In this document: in pieces, positions 1-6,263 of the stretch
Layout of the letters: each line of letters starts with the position of its first letter
How positions within the stretch are numbered: the first letter of the stretch is position 1
Origin: Chlorobiota bacterium
GTDB taxonomy: Bacteria > Bacteroidota > Bacteroidia > Bacteroidales > JAADGE01
DNA: 7,708 nt
Direction: 5' to 3'
NCBI GenBank assembly: GCA_013153575.1
Contig: JAADEE010000152.1
Coordinates: 1-7,708 of the forward strand
The notes under the pieces: generated by a model
What the model was told of the DNA's origin: nothing
The model's input: the letters and a program-made list of their open reading frames with translations, nothing else
Databases searched by the model: none
Position numbers and translations under genes: made by a program

Positions 1-1
1 A

Positions 2-181
2 GAAATTGCATACGGAAGTTTATTAGAAGTATTAAATCAATTAATACTTGCTTCCGATTTGGGTTTTATAAGCATCGAAGAAGTTAATAAACAAAGACCA
101 TCAATTGAAGAATTAGTAAACAAACTATACAAATTAAGACTATCACAACTAAACAAAAACAAAAAAACACTAAACATCTAA
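2..181 (+). CDS. Four-helix-bundle protein (S23/23S rRNA IVS family), 3' part only
   Basis: This is an open frame entering from the left edge, giving 59 residues before a TAA at 179-181; the start lies outside the window. The first residues, with EIAYGSLLEVLNQLILAS followed by DLGFIS, match the third helix and turn of the small (about 120-residue) four-helix-bundle proteins first described from intervening sequences in 23S rRNA genes and related to the Avd accessory protein of diversity-generating retroelements. The rest, up to about residue 46, fits the fourth helix. The last dozen residues are Asn/Lys-rich (NKNKKTLNI) and are encoded by A-rich DNA that runs into the tandem repeat beginning near 171, so the C-terminus looks like repeat-derived extension rather than family core. 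The molecular role of stand-alone members is not established. No retroelement parts or rRNA sequence are visible here. The family call rests on recalled motif similarity. Confidence 0.75.
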   Translation, partial: EIAYGSLLEVLNQLILASDLGFISIEEVNKQRPSIEELVNKLYKLRLSQLNKNKKTLNI

Positions 182-230
182 ACACTAAACAGTTAAACAC
201 TAAACATCTAAACACCAAACAATTAAACAT
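171..230 (+). repeat. Four-copy 15-bp tandem repeat (TAAACATCTAAACAC type)
   Basis: Four consecutive 15-bp units lie at 171-185, 186-200, 201-215 and 216-230. Units 1 and 3 are identical (TAAACATCTAAACAC); unit 2 reads TAAACAGTTAAACAC and unit 4 CAAACAATTAAACAT. Each unit is itself an 8+7 pair of AAACA words. A degenerate fifth copy is recognisable at 156-170. The array has a single G on the plus strand, so the transcript would be largely unstructured. It includes the stop codon of the upstream gene (179-181) and ends 5 bases before the pyrB ATG, so it makes up nearly all of the pyrB leader. No Shine-Dalgarno or TAnnTTTG element is visible in it. Its function is unknown. Confidence 0.85.
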
Positions 231-235
231 AAGAT

Positions 236-1141
236 ATGAAAAACCTAATTTCAATGCGAGATGTCAGCACAAAAGACATTTTAAAACTAATTGATTTAGC
301 ATCAAAAATTGAGAAAAAAGAAATTAATGTTGATATGACAGGAAAACTTGCAGCATTACTTTTTTTTGAACCTTCAACAAGAACACATTTTTCTTTTGAA
401 ACAGCCGTAAAAAAACTTGGAGGAAATACTTTTGCTATGTCTGGTACAAGTTCAACTTCGGTAAAAAAAGGAGAAACTTTATCTGATACTTTAATGACAA
501 TTAGCATGTATGCAGATATTATTGTTATGCGACATGTAATTGAGGGAGCAGCTCGTTTTGCTGCTGAAACTGTTGATGTTCCTGTAATTAATGCCGGGGA
601 TGGAACAAATCAACATCCTACACAAGCAATGCTCGACCTTTATTCAATTCAAAAAACACAAGGGACTTTAAACAATTTAACCATTGGAATGATTGGAGAT
701 TTGCGACTTGGCAGAACTGTGCATTCTCTTGCACAAGCACTTTCCGATTTTAATCCAAAATTTTATTTTGCAAGTCCGCAACATCTTCAAATGCCAACTT
801 ACATTAAAGACGACTTAAAATCAAAAAATATTCAGTTTGAAGAATTAGAGGACATAAAAGAAGTTATGCCTGAACTTGACATCATGTATGTTACAAGAAT
901 ACAAAAAGAACGTTTTGCAGTTTTAGAAGATTATGAAAAAGTAAAAGATGCATACATTATAACTAAAAAGCTTTTAGAAGGAGTGAAAAACAATTTCAAA
1001 GTTTTGCACCCACTTCCACGAGTTAATGAAATTACAACTGAAGTTGATGATACAAAATATGCATACTATTTTCAACAAGCAAAAAATGGAGTTTATATGC
1101 GTCAAGCAATTATAACAGAACTTCTAAATTTAAACTATTAA
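236..1141 (+). CDS. pyrB: Aspartate carbamoyltransferase catalytic subunit
   Basis: The product condenses carbamoyl phosphate with L-aspartate to N-carbamoyl-L-aspartate, the first committed step of pyrimidine synthesis, in the cytoplasm. The 301 residues are full length for the catalytic chain. The N-terminal domain has the carbamoyl-phosphate loop FEPSTRT at 44-50, the S75/K78 lid region in TSVKKGETL (equivalent to E. coli Ser80 and Lys84, with one residue fewer between them), R99 in VMRH, and H127 in HPTQ. The C-terminal aspartate domain has R160 in LGRTVHSL, R226 in QKER and the HPLPR loop at 258-262. Every catalytic residue I could align is present. ATG at 236 gives the usual N-terminus; an in-frame ATG at residue 7 is less likely. 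pyrI follows 63 bases later in the same direction, so the two probably form one transcript and a holoenzyme. The leader is the 15-bp repeat array, with no visible pyrL-like attenuator peptide or terminator. Confidence 0.97.
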   Translation: MKNLISMRDVSTKDILKLIDLASKIEKKEINVDMTGKLAALLFFEPSTRTHFSFETAVKKLGGNTFAMSGTSSTSVKKGETLSDTLMTISMYADIIVMRHVIEGAARFAAETVDVPVINAGDGTNQHPTQAMLDLYSIQKTQGTLNNLTIGMIGDLRLGRTVHSLAQALSDFNPKFYFASPQHLQMPTYIKDDLKSKNIQFEELEDIKEVMPELDIMYVTRIQKERFAVLEDYEKVKDAYIITKKLLEGVKNNFKVLHPLPRVNEITTEVDDTKYAYYFQQAKNGVYMRQAIITELLNLNY

Positions 1142-1145
1142 AACT

Positions 1146-1196
1146 AAACATTAAACAATTAAGCAATTAAACACTAAACAATCAAACACCTAAACA
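1146..1196 (+). repeat. Degenerate AAACA repeat array between pyrB and pyrI
   Basis: Seven words of the form AAACA plus 2-3 bases follow one another at about 1146, 1153, 1161 (AAGCA variant), 1169, 1176, 1184 and 1192, spaced 7 or 8 bases apart. The composition and the 7/8 periodicity match the array upstream of pyrB, but the 15-bp unit is less regular here. The plus strand contains one G (1163). The array fills the gap from the pyrB stop (1139-1141) almost to the pyrI ATG (1205) and leaves no room for a conventional promoter or ribosome-binding site. No hairpin is visible, so transcription through pyrBI is probably continuous. Confidence 0.75.
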
Positions 1197-1204
1197 TCAA
1201 AAAA

Positions 1205-1663
1205 ATGAATAAAGAAAAATTAAAAGTTGACCCAATAAAAAACGGAACAGTTATAGACCACATAACATCAGGAAAAGCCTTGCAAGTTGCTGACATTTTA
1301 AATATTTCAAATTCTGAAAAAGAAATAATGATTGGCATAAATCTTACAAGTCGAAAAATGGGCAAAAAAGATTTAATAAAAATTGAAAATCGTGAAATTT
1401 CAAAAGAAGAAGCAAATAGCATTGCACTTATCTCACCAACTGCAACACTAATAATTATTGATGATTATAAAGTTATAAAAAAGTTTGGAATTGACATTCC
1501 TAATGAAATTAAAAATCACATTATTTGTCCAAATTCAAATTGCATTACAAATATTGAAGGTGTAAAAACTCGTTTTGAACTTGCAAATAAAAATCCTATT
1601 GAAGTAAGATGTGCATATTGCGAAAAAAAGTATTTTATTGATGATGTAAAGTTTAGTTTTTAA
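1205..1663 (+). CDS. pyrI: Aspartate carbamoyltransferase regulatory subunit
   Basis: This is the non-catalytic chain that binds nucleotide effectors and, with PyrB, builds the class B aspartate carbamoyltransferase holoenzyme. The 152 residues match the usual length. The N-terminal allosteric domain begins with LKVDPIKNGTVIDHI (6-20), the nucleotide-site signature; K12, D18 and H19 lie in it. The C-terminal zinc domain has cysteines 108 and 113 (CX4C) and 136 and 139 (CX2C), the four zinc ligands that bridge to the catalytic chain. All four are present, so a functional regulatory subunit is expected. The start ATG follows an A-rich stretch after the repeat array, with no Shine-Dalgarno sequence. 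The stop codon overlaps the stop of the convergent gene at 1660-1662. Whether ATP, CTP and UTP act as in E. coli cannot be read from the sequence. Confidence 0.96.
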   Translation: MNKEKLKVDPIKNGTVIDHITSGKALQVADILNISNSEKEIMIGINLTSRKMGKKDLIKIENREISKEEANSIALISPTATLIIIDDYKVIKKFGIDIPNEIKNHIICPNSNCITNIEGVKTRFELANKNPIEVRCAYCEKKYFIDDVKFSF

Positions 1664-2379
1664 TTCTCAACCAAATCACGAAGCACAACCGAAGCACAAA
1701 ACATACCAAAAACAGCTGGCATATATGAAATTGTGCCCAAATTAGTTTTTTTGTTTCGGCTTGCTTCCTCAATTAATGCATCTTTATTAATTTTTTCAGA
1801 AGAAAACACAGCCTTAAATCCTGTTCTTATCCCTATTTTATGAAGTCGTTTTCTAAGCATTCTGGCAAGACCACAATTATAAGTATCCTCAATATTTGCT
1901 ATATGAATTTTTTCAACATCAACTCTTCCACCTGCCCCCATTGATGATACTATTGGAATATTATTCTTTAAAGAAGTTTTTATAAGTTCAACCTTTGGCA
2001 TTAATGTATCAATAGCATCTATCACATAATCAAACTGTTGCTCACTTATAATTTCATTAATATTCTCTTCTGAAATAAAAGTTTTAATTGCTGTAATTTC
2101 AATTTCAGAATTTATATCTTTTAATCTTTCAGAAACAACATCAATTTTATCTTTACCAATTGTAGAATTTAAAGCAATAATTTGCCTGTTTAAATTACTT
2201 TCATTTACAACATCAGCATCAATAATTGTAATTTTTCCAACACCTGCTCTTGTAAGTTGTTCTGCTGCATATCCGCCAACACCACCTAAACCTACAATTA
2301 ACACATGTGAATTTTGAAGTTTGCTAAATTTTTCTTCCCCAACTAATAAAATTGTTCTTGAATGTTGCTCCTTGCTCAT
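1660..2379 (-). CDS. tcdA: tRNA threonylcarbamoyladenosine dehydratase (TcdA/YgdL/CsdL family)
   Basis: This is an E1-like (ThiF/MoeB/HesA superfamily) ATP-dependent enzyme. Characterised TcdA dehydrates N6-threonylcarbamoyladenosine at tRNA position 37 to the cyclic form ct6A. The 239 residues show the family's opening SRTILLVGEEKF, the nucleotide-binding loop GLGGVGG at 30-36, the acidic D54/D56 strand end in IIDADVV, the NLNRQ arginine motif at 62-66, K78, and DAID at 121-124. GAGGRVD at 148-154 and the AVFSSE segment near 190-195 separate it from MoeB and ThiF. It lacks the CX2C zinc pairs of those relatives. It is somewhat shorter than E. coli TcdA (about 268 residues), with the gap after the FSSE segment. 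The gene stands alone on its strand, converges on pyrI with a 4-bp overlap, and diverges from nifJ. A minus-strand TAnnTTTG element lies about 130 bases upstream of the start. No sulfur-acceptor csdE or csdA is nearby. Confidence 0.9.
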   Translation of the reverse strand: MSKEQHSRTILLVGEEKFSKLQNSHVLIVGLGGVGGYAAEQLTRAGVGKITIIDADVVNESNLNRQIIALNSTIGKDKIDVVSERLKDINSEIEITAIKTFISEENINEIISEQQFDYVIDAIDTLMPKVELIKTSLKNNIPIVSSMGAGGRVDVEKIHIANIEDTYNCGLARMLRKRLHKIGIRTGFKAVFSSEKINKDALIEEASRNKKTNLGTISYMPAVFGMFCASVVLRDLVEN

Positions 2380-2508
2380 TTTTTAATTTTAACAGATTTC
2401 TTTTTATCACAAAATAAACAAATATCACACATAATAGCAACTTGCAATTTTCTGCTCTAAAACACCAATTTCAAAAAACATTGCTAAACACTTGTTATCA
2501 TTGACATA

Positions 2509-2516
2509 CAAAGATA
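2509..2516 (-). promoter_or_regulatory. Candidate -7 element (TATCTTTG) for tcdA
   Basis: On the minus strand this reads TATCTTTG, an exact match to the Bacteroidota -7 consensus TAnnTTTG. It is the only such match I found between the tcdA start and the nifJ promoter region. No TTTG-like -33 box lies at the usual 19-21 base spacing; the nearest (minus-strand TTTG at 2543-2546) is 26 bases away. If it is used, the tcdA leader would be about 120 bases. AT-rich DNA gives chance matches, so this is tentative. Confidence 0.3.
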
Positions 2517-2586
2517 TTTAAATTTAAATTTTATATAAAAAACAAACAAATGAACATTCTTAGATGTTTTATTTTAATAATTATTC

Positions 2587-2594
2587 TAAATTTG
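2587..2594 (+). promoter_or_regulatory. Candidate -7 element (TAAATTTG) for nifJ
   Basis: TAAATTTG is an exact match to the Bacteroidota TAnnTTTG -7 consensus, 46 bases before the nifJ ATG. Initiation just downstream, near 2600, would give an AT-only leader of about 40 bases (2601-2640 is nearly all A and T). The -33 region, around GATGTTTT at 2563-2570, is only a weak match to TTTG. The 261-base region between tcdA and nifJ is otherwise very AT-rich, with no other recognisable site. Confidence 0.45.
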
Positions 2595-2640
2595 TAGATT
2601 GTTTTTAAAAAATTGAATTTTTATTTAAAATAATTATATT

Positions 2641-5600
2641 ATGGCAAAGAAAAAAATGATTACATGTGAAGGTAACTATGCTGCTGCACATGTATCTTAT
2701 ATGTTTAGTGAAGTTGCTGCAATCTATCCGATTACACCATCTTCCGACATGGCAGAATACGTAGATAAATGGTCTGCCAACGGTAAAAAGAACCTTTTTG
2801 GAGATACTGTTCTTGTTTCTGAAATGCAATCGGAAGGCGGTGCATCTGGTGCTGTTCACGGTTCATTACAAGCAGGTGCTTTAACTTCAACTTATACGGC
2901 ATCACAAGGATTGCTTCTTATGATACCAAACATGTATAAAATTGCAGGTGAATTACTTCCTGCTGTTTTCCACGTAAGTGCAAGAAGCGTTGCTGCTCAT
3001 GCATTATCAATTTTTGGCGACCATAGTGATGTTATGGCAACTCGTCAAACAGGTTTTGCAATTTTAGCAACAGGTAGTGCTCAACAAATTATGGACATTG
3101 CTCCGGTTGCTCACCTTACTGCAATTAAAACTAGAATTCCATTTATTCATATGTTTGATGGTTTTAGAACTTCTCATGAAATTTCAAAAGTTGAACTTCC
3201 TGATGAAGATAAACTAAAATCAATGATTGACATGGAAGCTCTTCAACGTTTCAGAAACAGTGCATTAAGCTCTACTGCTCCTGTTACAAGAGGTACTGCT
3301 CAAAATCCTGACATTTTCTTCCAAGCAAAAGAAGCTGCAAGTCATTTATATGAGCCCGTAGCTGATGTTGTTGCTGATTACATGAAAGAAATTTCAAAAA
3401 TGACAGGACGTAATTATGCTCCTTTCACTTACTTTGGTGATGCTGATGCTGAGCATATTATTGTTGCAATGGGTTCTGTTACTCAAACAATTAAAGAAAC
3501 TATTGAGCATCTTCAAGCACAAGGCAAAAAAGTAGGTATGATGATTGTTCATCTTTACAGACCATTTTCTGCTAAATATTTTATGGAAGCACTTCCTAAA
3601 TCTGCAAAAATAATTACAGTTTTAGACAGAACTTCTGAGCCGGGTGCAAATGGTGATCCATTATACCTTGACGTTAAAGACCTTTTCTACGGAAAAGAAA
3701 ATGAACCAATGATACTTGGTGGTCGTTACGGATTATCTTCAAAAGATACTACTCCTGCAATGATAGTTTCTATCTATGAAAATATGGAAAGAAACGAACC
3801 AAAAGATCATTTCACAGTTGGAATTATTGACGATGTTAGATTTACAAATTTACCATTACTTCCTGAAATTAGTACAGTACCGGAAGGAACTTTCGAAGGT
3901 AAATTCTACGGACTTGGTTCTGACGGAACTGTTGGAGCAAACAAAAACTCAATAAAAATTATTGGTGATAATACTGATAAATATGTTCAAGCATATTTTG
4001 CTTATGACTCTAAAAAATCAGGAGGTATAACAATTTCTCACCTTCGTTTTGGAGATAAATTAATTCGTTCAACTTATTTAGTAAAACAACCTGACTTTGT
4101 TGCTTGTTCAAATTCATCTTATCTTTATAAATATGATATGTTAGAAGGAATTAAAGAAAATGGTTCTTTCTTACTTAACACAACTTGGTCAGAAGAAGAA
4201 GTTGTAAAAAGACTTCCTGATGGATACAAAAAAGTTTTAGCTGAAAAAAACATCAATTTCTACATAATTAATGCAACAAAAATTGCAAAAGAAATTGGTC
4301 TTGGAAACAGAACAAATACTGTTTTACAATCTGCATTCTTTAAAATTTCACAAATTATTCCTTTCGAACAAGCTCAAAGTGAAATGAAAAAATTCATTTT
4401 GAAATCTTACGGAGCTAAAGGTGATAAAATTGTGAACATGAACTATGAAGCTGTTGACCAAGGCGGTGATGCAATTCATAAAGTTGAAGTTCCTGCTGAA
4501 TGGAGTAAACTTGATGGTACATTAAACTTAGGAATTAAACGTGATGATGATACTCCTGATTTCATTAAAAACATAATGGATCCTATTAATGCTCTTAAAG
4601 GAGATGAAATTCCTGTTAGTGCATTTATTGGAAGAGAAGACGGAACATTACCTGCAGGTACAGCTCAATACGAAAAACGTGGTGTTGCATCAACAGTTCC
4701 AAAATGGATTGCTCAAAACTGTATTCAATGTAACCAATGTGCTTATGTTTGTCCTCATGCATGTATAAGACCATTCTTAGCTACTGACGAAGAAGTTAAA
4801 AATGCACCTGAAGGAATGGAATTCCAAGATGGAAAAGCTCAACTTAAAGGTTGGAATTTCAGAATTCAAGTTTCTACACTTGATTGTACAGGTTGTGGTT
4901 CTTGTGCTGATGTATGTCCTTCAAAAGAAAAATCATTAGTTATGGTTGCTCTTGATGATGAACAAAGAGCTGAACAAACTAATTGGGAATATGCTCACAA
5001 TGTAATTGGTTATAAAGATAAAGTTGTTGATAAAACTAAAAATGTTAAAAACTCACAATTTGCACAACCATTATTTGAGTTCCACGGAGCTTGTGCAGGA
5101 TGTGGTGAAACTCCTTATATTAAATTAGTTACACAACTTTATGGAGAATCAATGACTATTGCTAATGCAACAGGATGTTCTTCAATTTATGGAGGTTCTG
5201 CACCTGCTACTCCTTACGTAGCAAGTAAAGATGGAATGGGACCTGCATGGGCAAACTCATTATTTGAAGATAATGCAGAATATGGTTATGGTATGGCATT
5301 AGCAAACCGTAAACAACGTGACATTATTGAGAAAAAAATGAACGAAATGATGGCAGAAGGTGTTGCAGATGCTACAAAAGAAGCATTTGAAGCATGGATT
5401 GCCGTTAGAGAAAGTTCTGCAGATGCAAAAACTGCTGCTGTAAAAGTTGTTGAAGCTTTAAAATCTGAAAAATCAGAAACTGCAAAAGAAATTCTTGCTC
5501 TTGAAAAATACTTAACAACACAATCAATTTGGATTATTGGTGGTGATGGTTGGGCTTATGATATTGGCTACGGAGGTTTAGACCATGTATTAGCATCGGG

Positions 5601-6177
5601 CGAAAATGTAAATGTTCTTGTTGTTGATACTGAAGTTTATTCAAACACAGGAGGTCAATCTTCAAAAGCTACACCAACAGCTGCAATTGCTAAATTTGCT
5701 GCATCAGGTAAAAAAATCAGAAAGAAAGATTTAGGTGCAATTGCAATGTCTTACGGTTATATTTATGTTGCTCAAATTTCAATGGGTGCAAGTAATGCAC
5801 AAACAATGAAAGCAATTAAAGAAGCTGAAGCATATCCGGGTCCATCATTAATTATTGCATACTCACCATGTATTGCACACGGTTTAAGAAAAGGTATGCA
5901 CCAAGTTCAAGATGAAGAAAAAATGGCAGTTGCATCAGGTTACTGGACAACTTACCGTTTTGACCCAAGATTGCAAGATGAAGGTAAAAATCCATTCCAG
6001 TTAGATTCAAAACCACCTAAATTTGAATTATTTAAAGAATTTATGTTAGGTGAAGTAAGATTTAACTCTCTATACAAATCATTCCCTGAACAAGCTGATG
6101 AATTATTTAAAGCTGCAGAGGAAAATGCAAAATGGAGATATAATTATTACAAACGTCTTTCAGAAATGGAATTCTAA
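2641..6177 (+). CDS. nifJ: Pyruvate:ferredoxin (flavodoxin) oxidoreductase
   Basis: This enzyme oxidises pyruvate with CoA to acetyl-CoA and CO2 and passes two electrons to ferredoxin or flavodoxin; it is oxygen-sensitive and cytoplasmic. The 1178 residues form the single-chain homodimeric type with all domains. The N-terminal pyrimidine-binding domain has YPITPSS (29-35), E65 and the substrate-contacting R115 in SARS. The transketolase C-terminal-like and gamma domains follow. The ferredoxin-like domain carries two 4Fe-4S motifs: C694, C697, C700, C704 and C749, C752, C755, C759. The C-terminal TPP domain has GDGWAYD (968-974, with D969) and SNTGG with N1002. The proximal cluster ligands are C818, C821, C846 and C1077, evenly offset by six from the Desulfovibrio africanus enzyme. 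No key residue is missing. It appears monocistronic, with its own promoter-like element and a strong terminator. The name nifJ is family usage; a role in nitrogen fixation is not implied. Confidence 0.98.
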   Translation: MAKKKMITCEGNYAAAHVSYMFSEVAAIYPITPSSDMAEYVDKWSANGKKNLFGDTVLVSEMQSEGGASGAVHGSLQAGALTSTYTASQGLLLMIPNMYKIAGELLPAVFHVSARSVAAHALSIFGDHSDVMATRQTGFAILATGSAQQIMDIAPVAHLTAIKTRIPFIHMFDGFRTSHEISKVELPDEDKLKSMIDMEALQRFRNSALSSTAPVTRGTAQNPDIFFQAKEAASHLYEPVADVVADYMKEISKMTGRNYAPFTYFGDADAEHIIVAMGSVTQTIKETIEHLQAQGKKVGMMIVHLYRPFSAKYFMEALPKSAKIITVLDRTSEPGANGDPLYLDVKDLFYGKENEPMILGGRYGLSSKDTTPAMIVSIYENMERNEPKDHFTVGIIDDVRFTNLPLLPEISTVPEGTFEGKFYGLGSDGTVGANKNSIKIIGDNTDKYVQAYFAYDSKKSGGITISHLRFGDKLIRSTYLVKQPDFVACSNSSYLYKYDMLEGIKENGSFLLNTTWSEEEVVKRLPDGYKKVLAEKNINFYIINATKIAKEIGLGNRTNTVLQSAFFKISQIIPFEQAQSEMKKFILKSYGAKGDKIVNMNYEAVDQGGDAIHKVEVPAEWSKLDGTLNLGIKRDDDTPDFIKNIMDPINALKGDEIPVSAFIGREDGTLPAGTAQYEKRGVASTVPKWIAQNCIQCNQCAYVCPHACIRPFLATDEEVKNAPEGMEFQDGKAQLKGWNFRIQVSTLDCTGCGSCADVCPSKEKSLVMVALDDEQRAEQTNWEYAHNVIGYKDKVVDKTKNVKNSQFAQPLFEFHGACAGCGETPYIKLVTQLYGESMTIANATGCSSIYGGSAPATPYVASKDGMGPAWANSLFEDNAEYGYGMALANRKQRDIIEKKMNEMMAEGVADATKEAFEAWIAVRESSADAKTAAVKVVEALKSEKSETAKEILALEKYLTTQSIWIIGGDGWAYDIGYGGLDHVLASGENVNVLVVDTEVYSNTGGQSSKATPTAAIAKFAASGKKIRKKDLGAIAMSYGYIYVAQISMGASNAQTMKAIKEAEAYPGPSLIIAYSPCIAHGLRKGMHQVQDEEKMAVASGYWTTYRFDPRLQDEGKNPFQLDSKPPKFELFKEFMLGEVRFNSLYKSFPEQADELFKAAEENAKWRYNYYKRLSEMEF

Positions 6178-6179
6178 AA

Positions 6180-6217
6180 ATAATGATTAACTATTAATTT
6201 AAATAAATAGTCATTAT
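6180..6217 (+). other. Bulged inverted repeat after nifJ
   Basis: Starting 3 bases past the nifJ stop, ATAATGA (6180-6186) pairs with TCATTAT (6211-6217) and CTATT (6191-6195) with AATAG (6206-6210). A 4-base TTAA bulge lies on the left arm, and there is a 10-base AT loop. No T-run follows, so it is not a terminator by itself. It sits directly ahead of the intrinsic terminator and could protect the mRNA 3' end, but with almost only A-T pairs it may be incidental. Confidence 0.35.
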
Positions 6218-6223
6218 AAAATT

Positions 6224-6263
6224 AAAAAGGATTTGATTACTTTTGTTTTCAAATCCTTTTTTT
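6224..6263 (+). terminator. Intrinsic terminator of nifJ
   Basis: A perfect 13-bp inverted repeat is present: AAAAAGGATTTGA at 6224-6236 and TCAAATCCTTTTT at 6249-6261, with a 12-base loop. A run of seven T at 6257-6263 forms the end of the right arm and the tail. The stem has only three G-C pairs, normal for this AT-rich DNA. The A-tract on the left would also give a T-tract for minus-strand transcription, but no minus-strand gene ends here. The T-run is directly followed by the ATG of the next gene at 6264. Confidence 0.85.
6238..6245 (+). promoter_or_regulatory. Candidate -7 element (TACTTTTG) inside terminator loop
   Basis: TACTTTTG matches the TAnnTTTG consensus exactly and lies wholly within the loop (6237-6248) of the nifJ terminator, 18 bases before the ATG at 6264. 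If it is used, transcription would start in the right arm of the terminator and give a leader of roughly 10-14 bases, so the new message could not form the hairpin. There is no clear -33 TTTG box at 19-21 bases upstream (around 6215-6218 reads TATA). A T-rich loop could match by chance. Confidence 0.35.

Noticed and set aside
171..230. CRISPR-like array in front of pyrB
   Set aside because: The units are 15 bp and directly abutting, with no unique spacers, and no cas gene is present.
223..507. Minus-strand open frame of 94 codons
   Set aside because: It lies antisense over the start of pyrB, whose frame has full family conservation; the translation has no recognisable motif.
1174..1422. Minus-strand open frame of 82 codons
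   Set aside because: It is antisense to pyrI and the repeat array; the Phe/Ile-rich translation is what the complement of A-rich coding DNA gives.
2501..2506. TTGACA, resembling an E. coli -35 box
   Set aside because: There is no -10 hexamer at 16-18 bases, and the primary sigma factor of Bacteroidota does not use this consensus.
2605..2859. Minus-strand open frame of 84 codons over the nifJ start
   Set aside because: It is a shadow of the conserved N-terminal TPP domain of nifJ and has no family features of its own.
6243..6263. TTG start giving seven extra residues on the first barrel protein
   Set aside because: These codons lie in the terminator loop and right arm, and would place residues ahead of a well-formed signal peptide that starts with MK at 6264.
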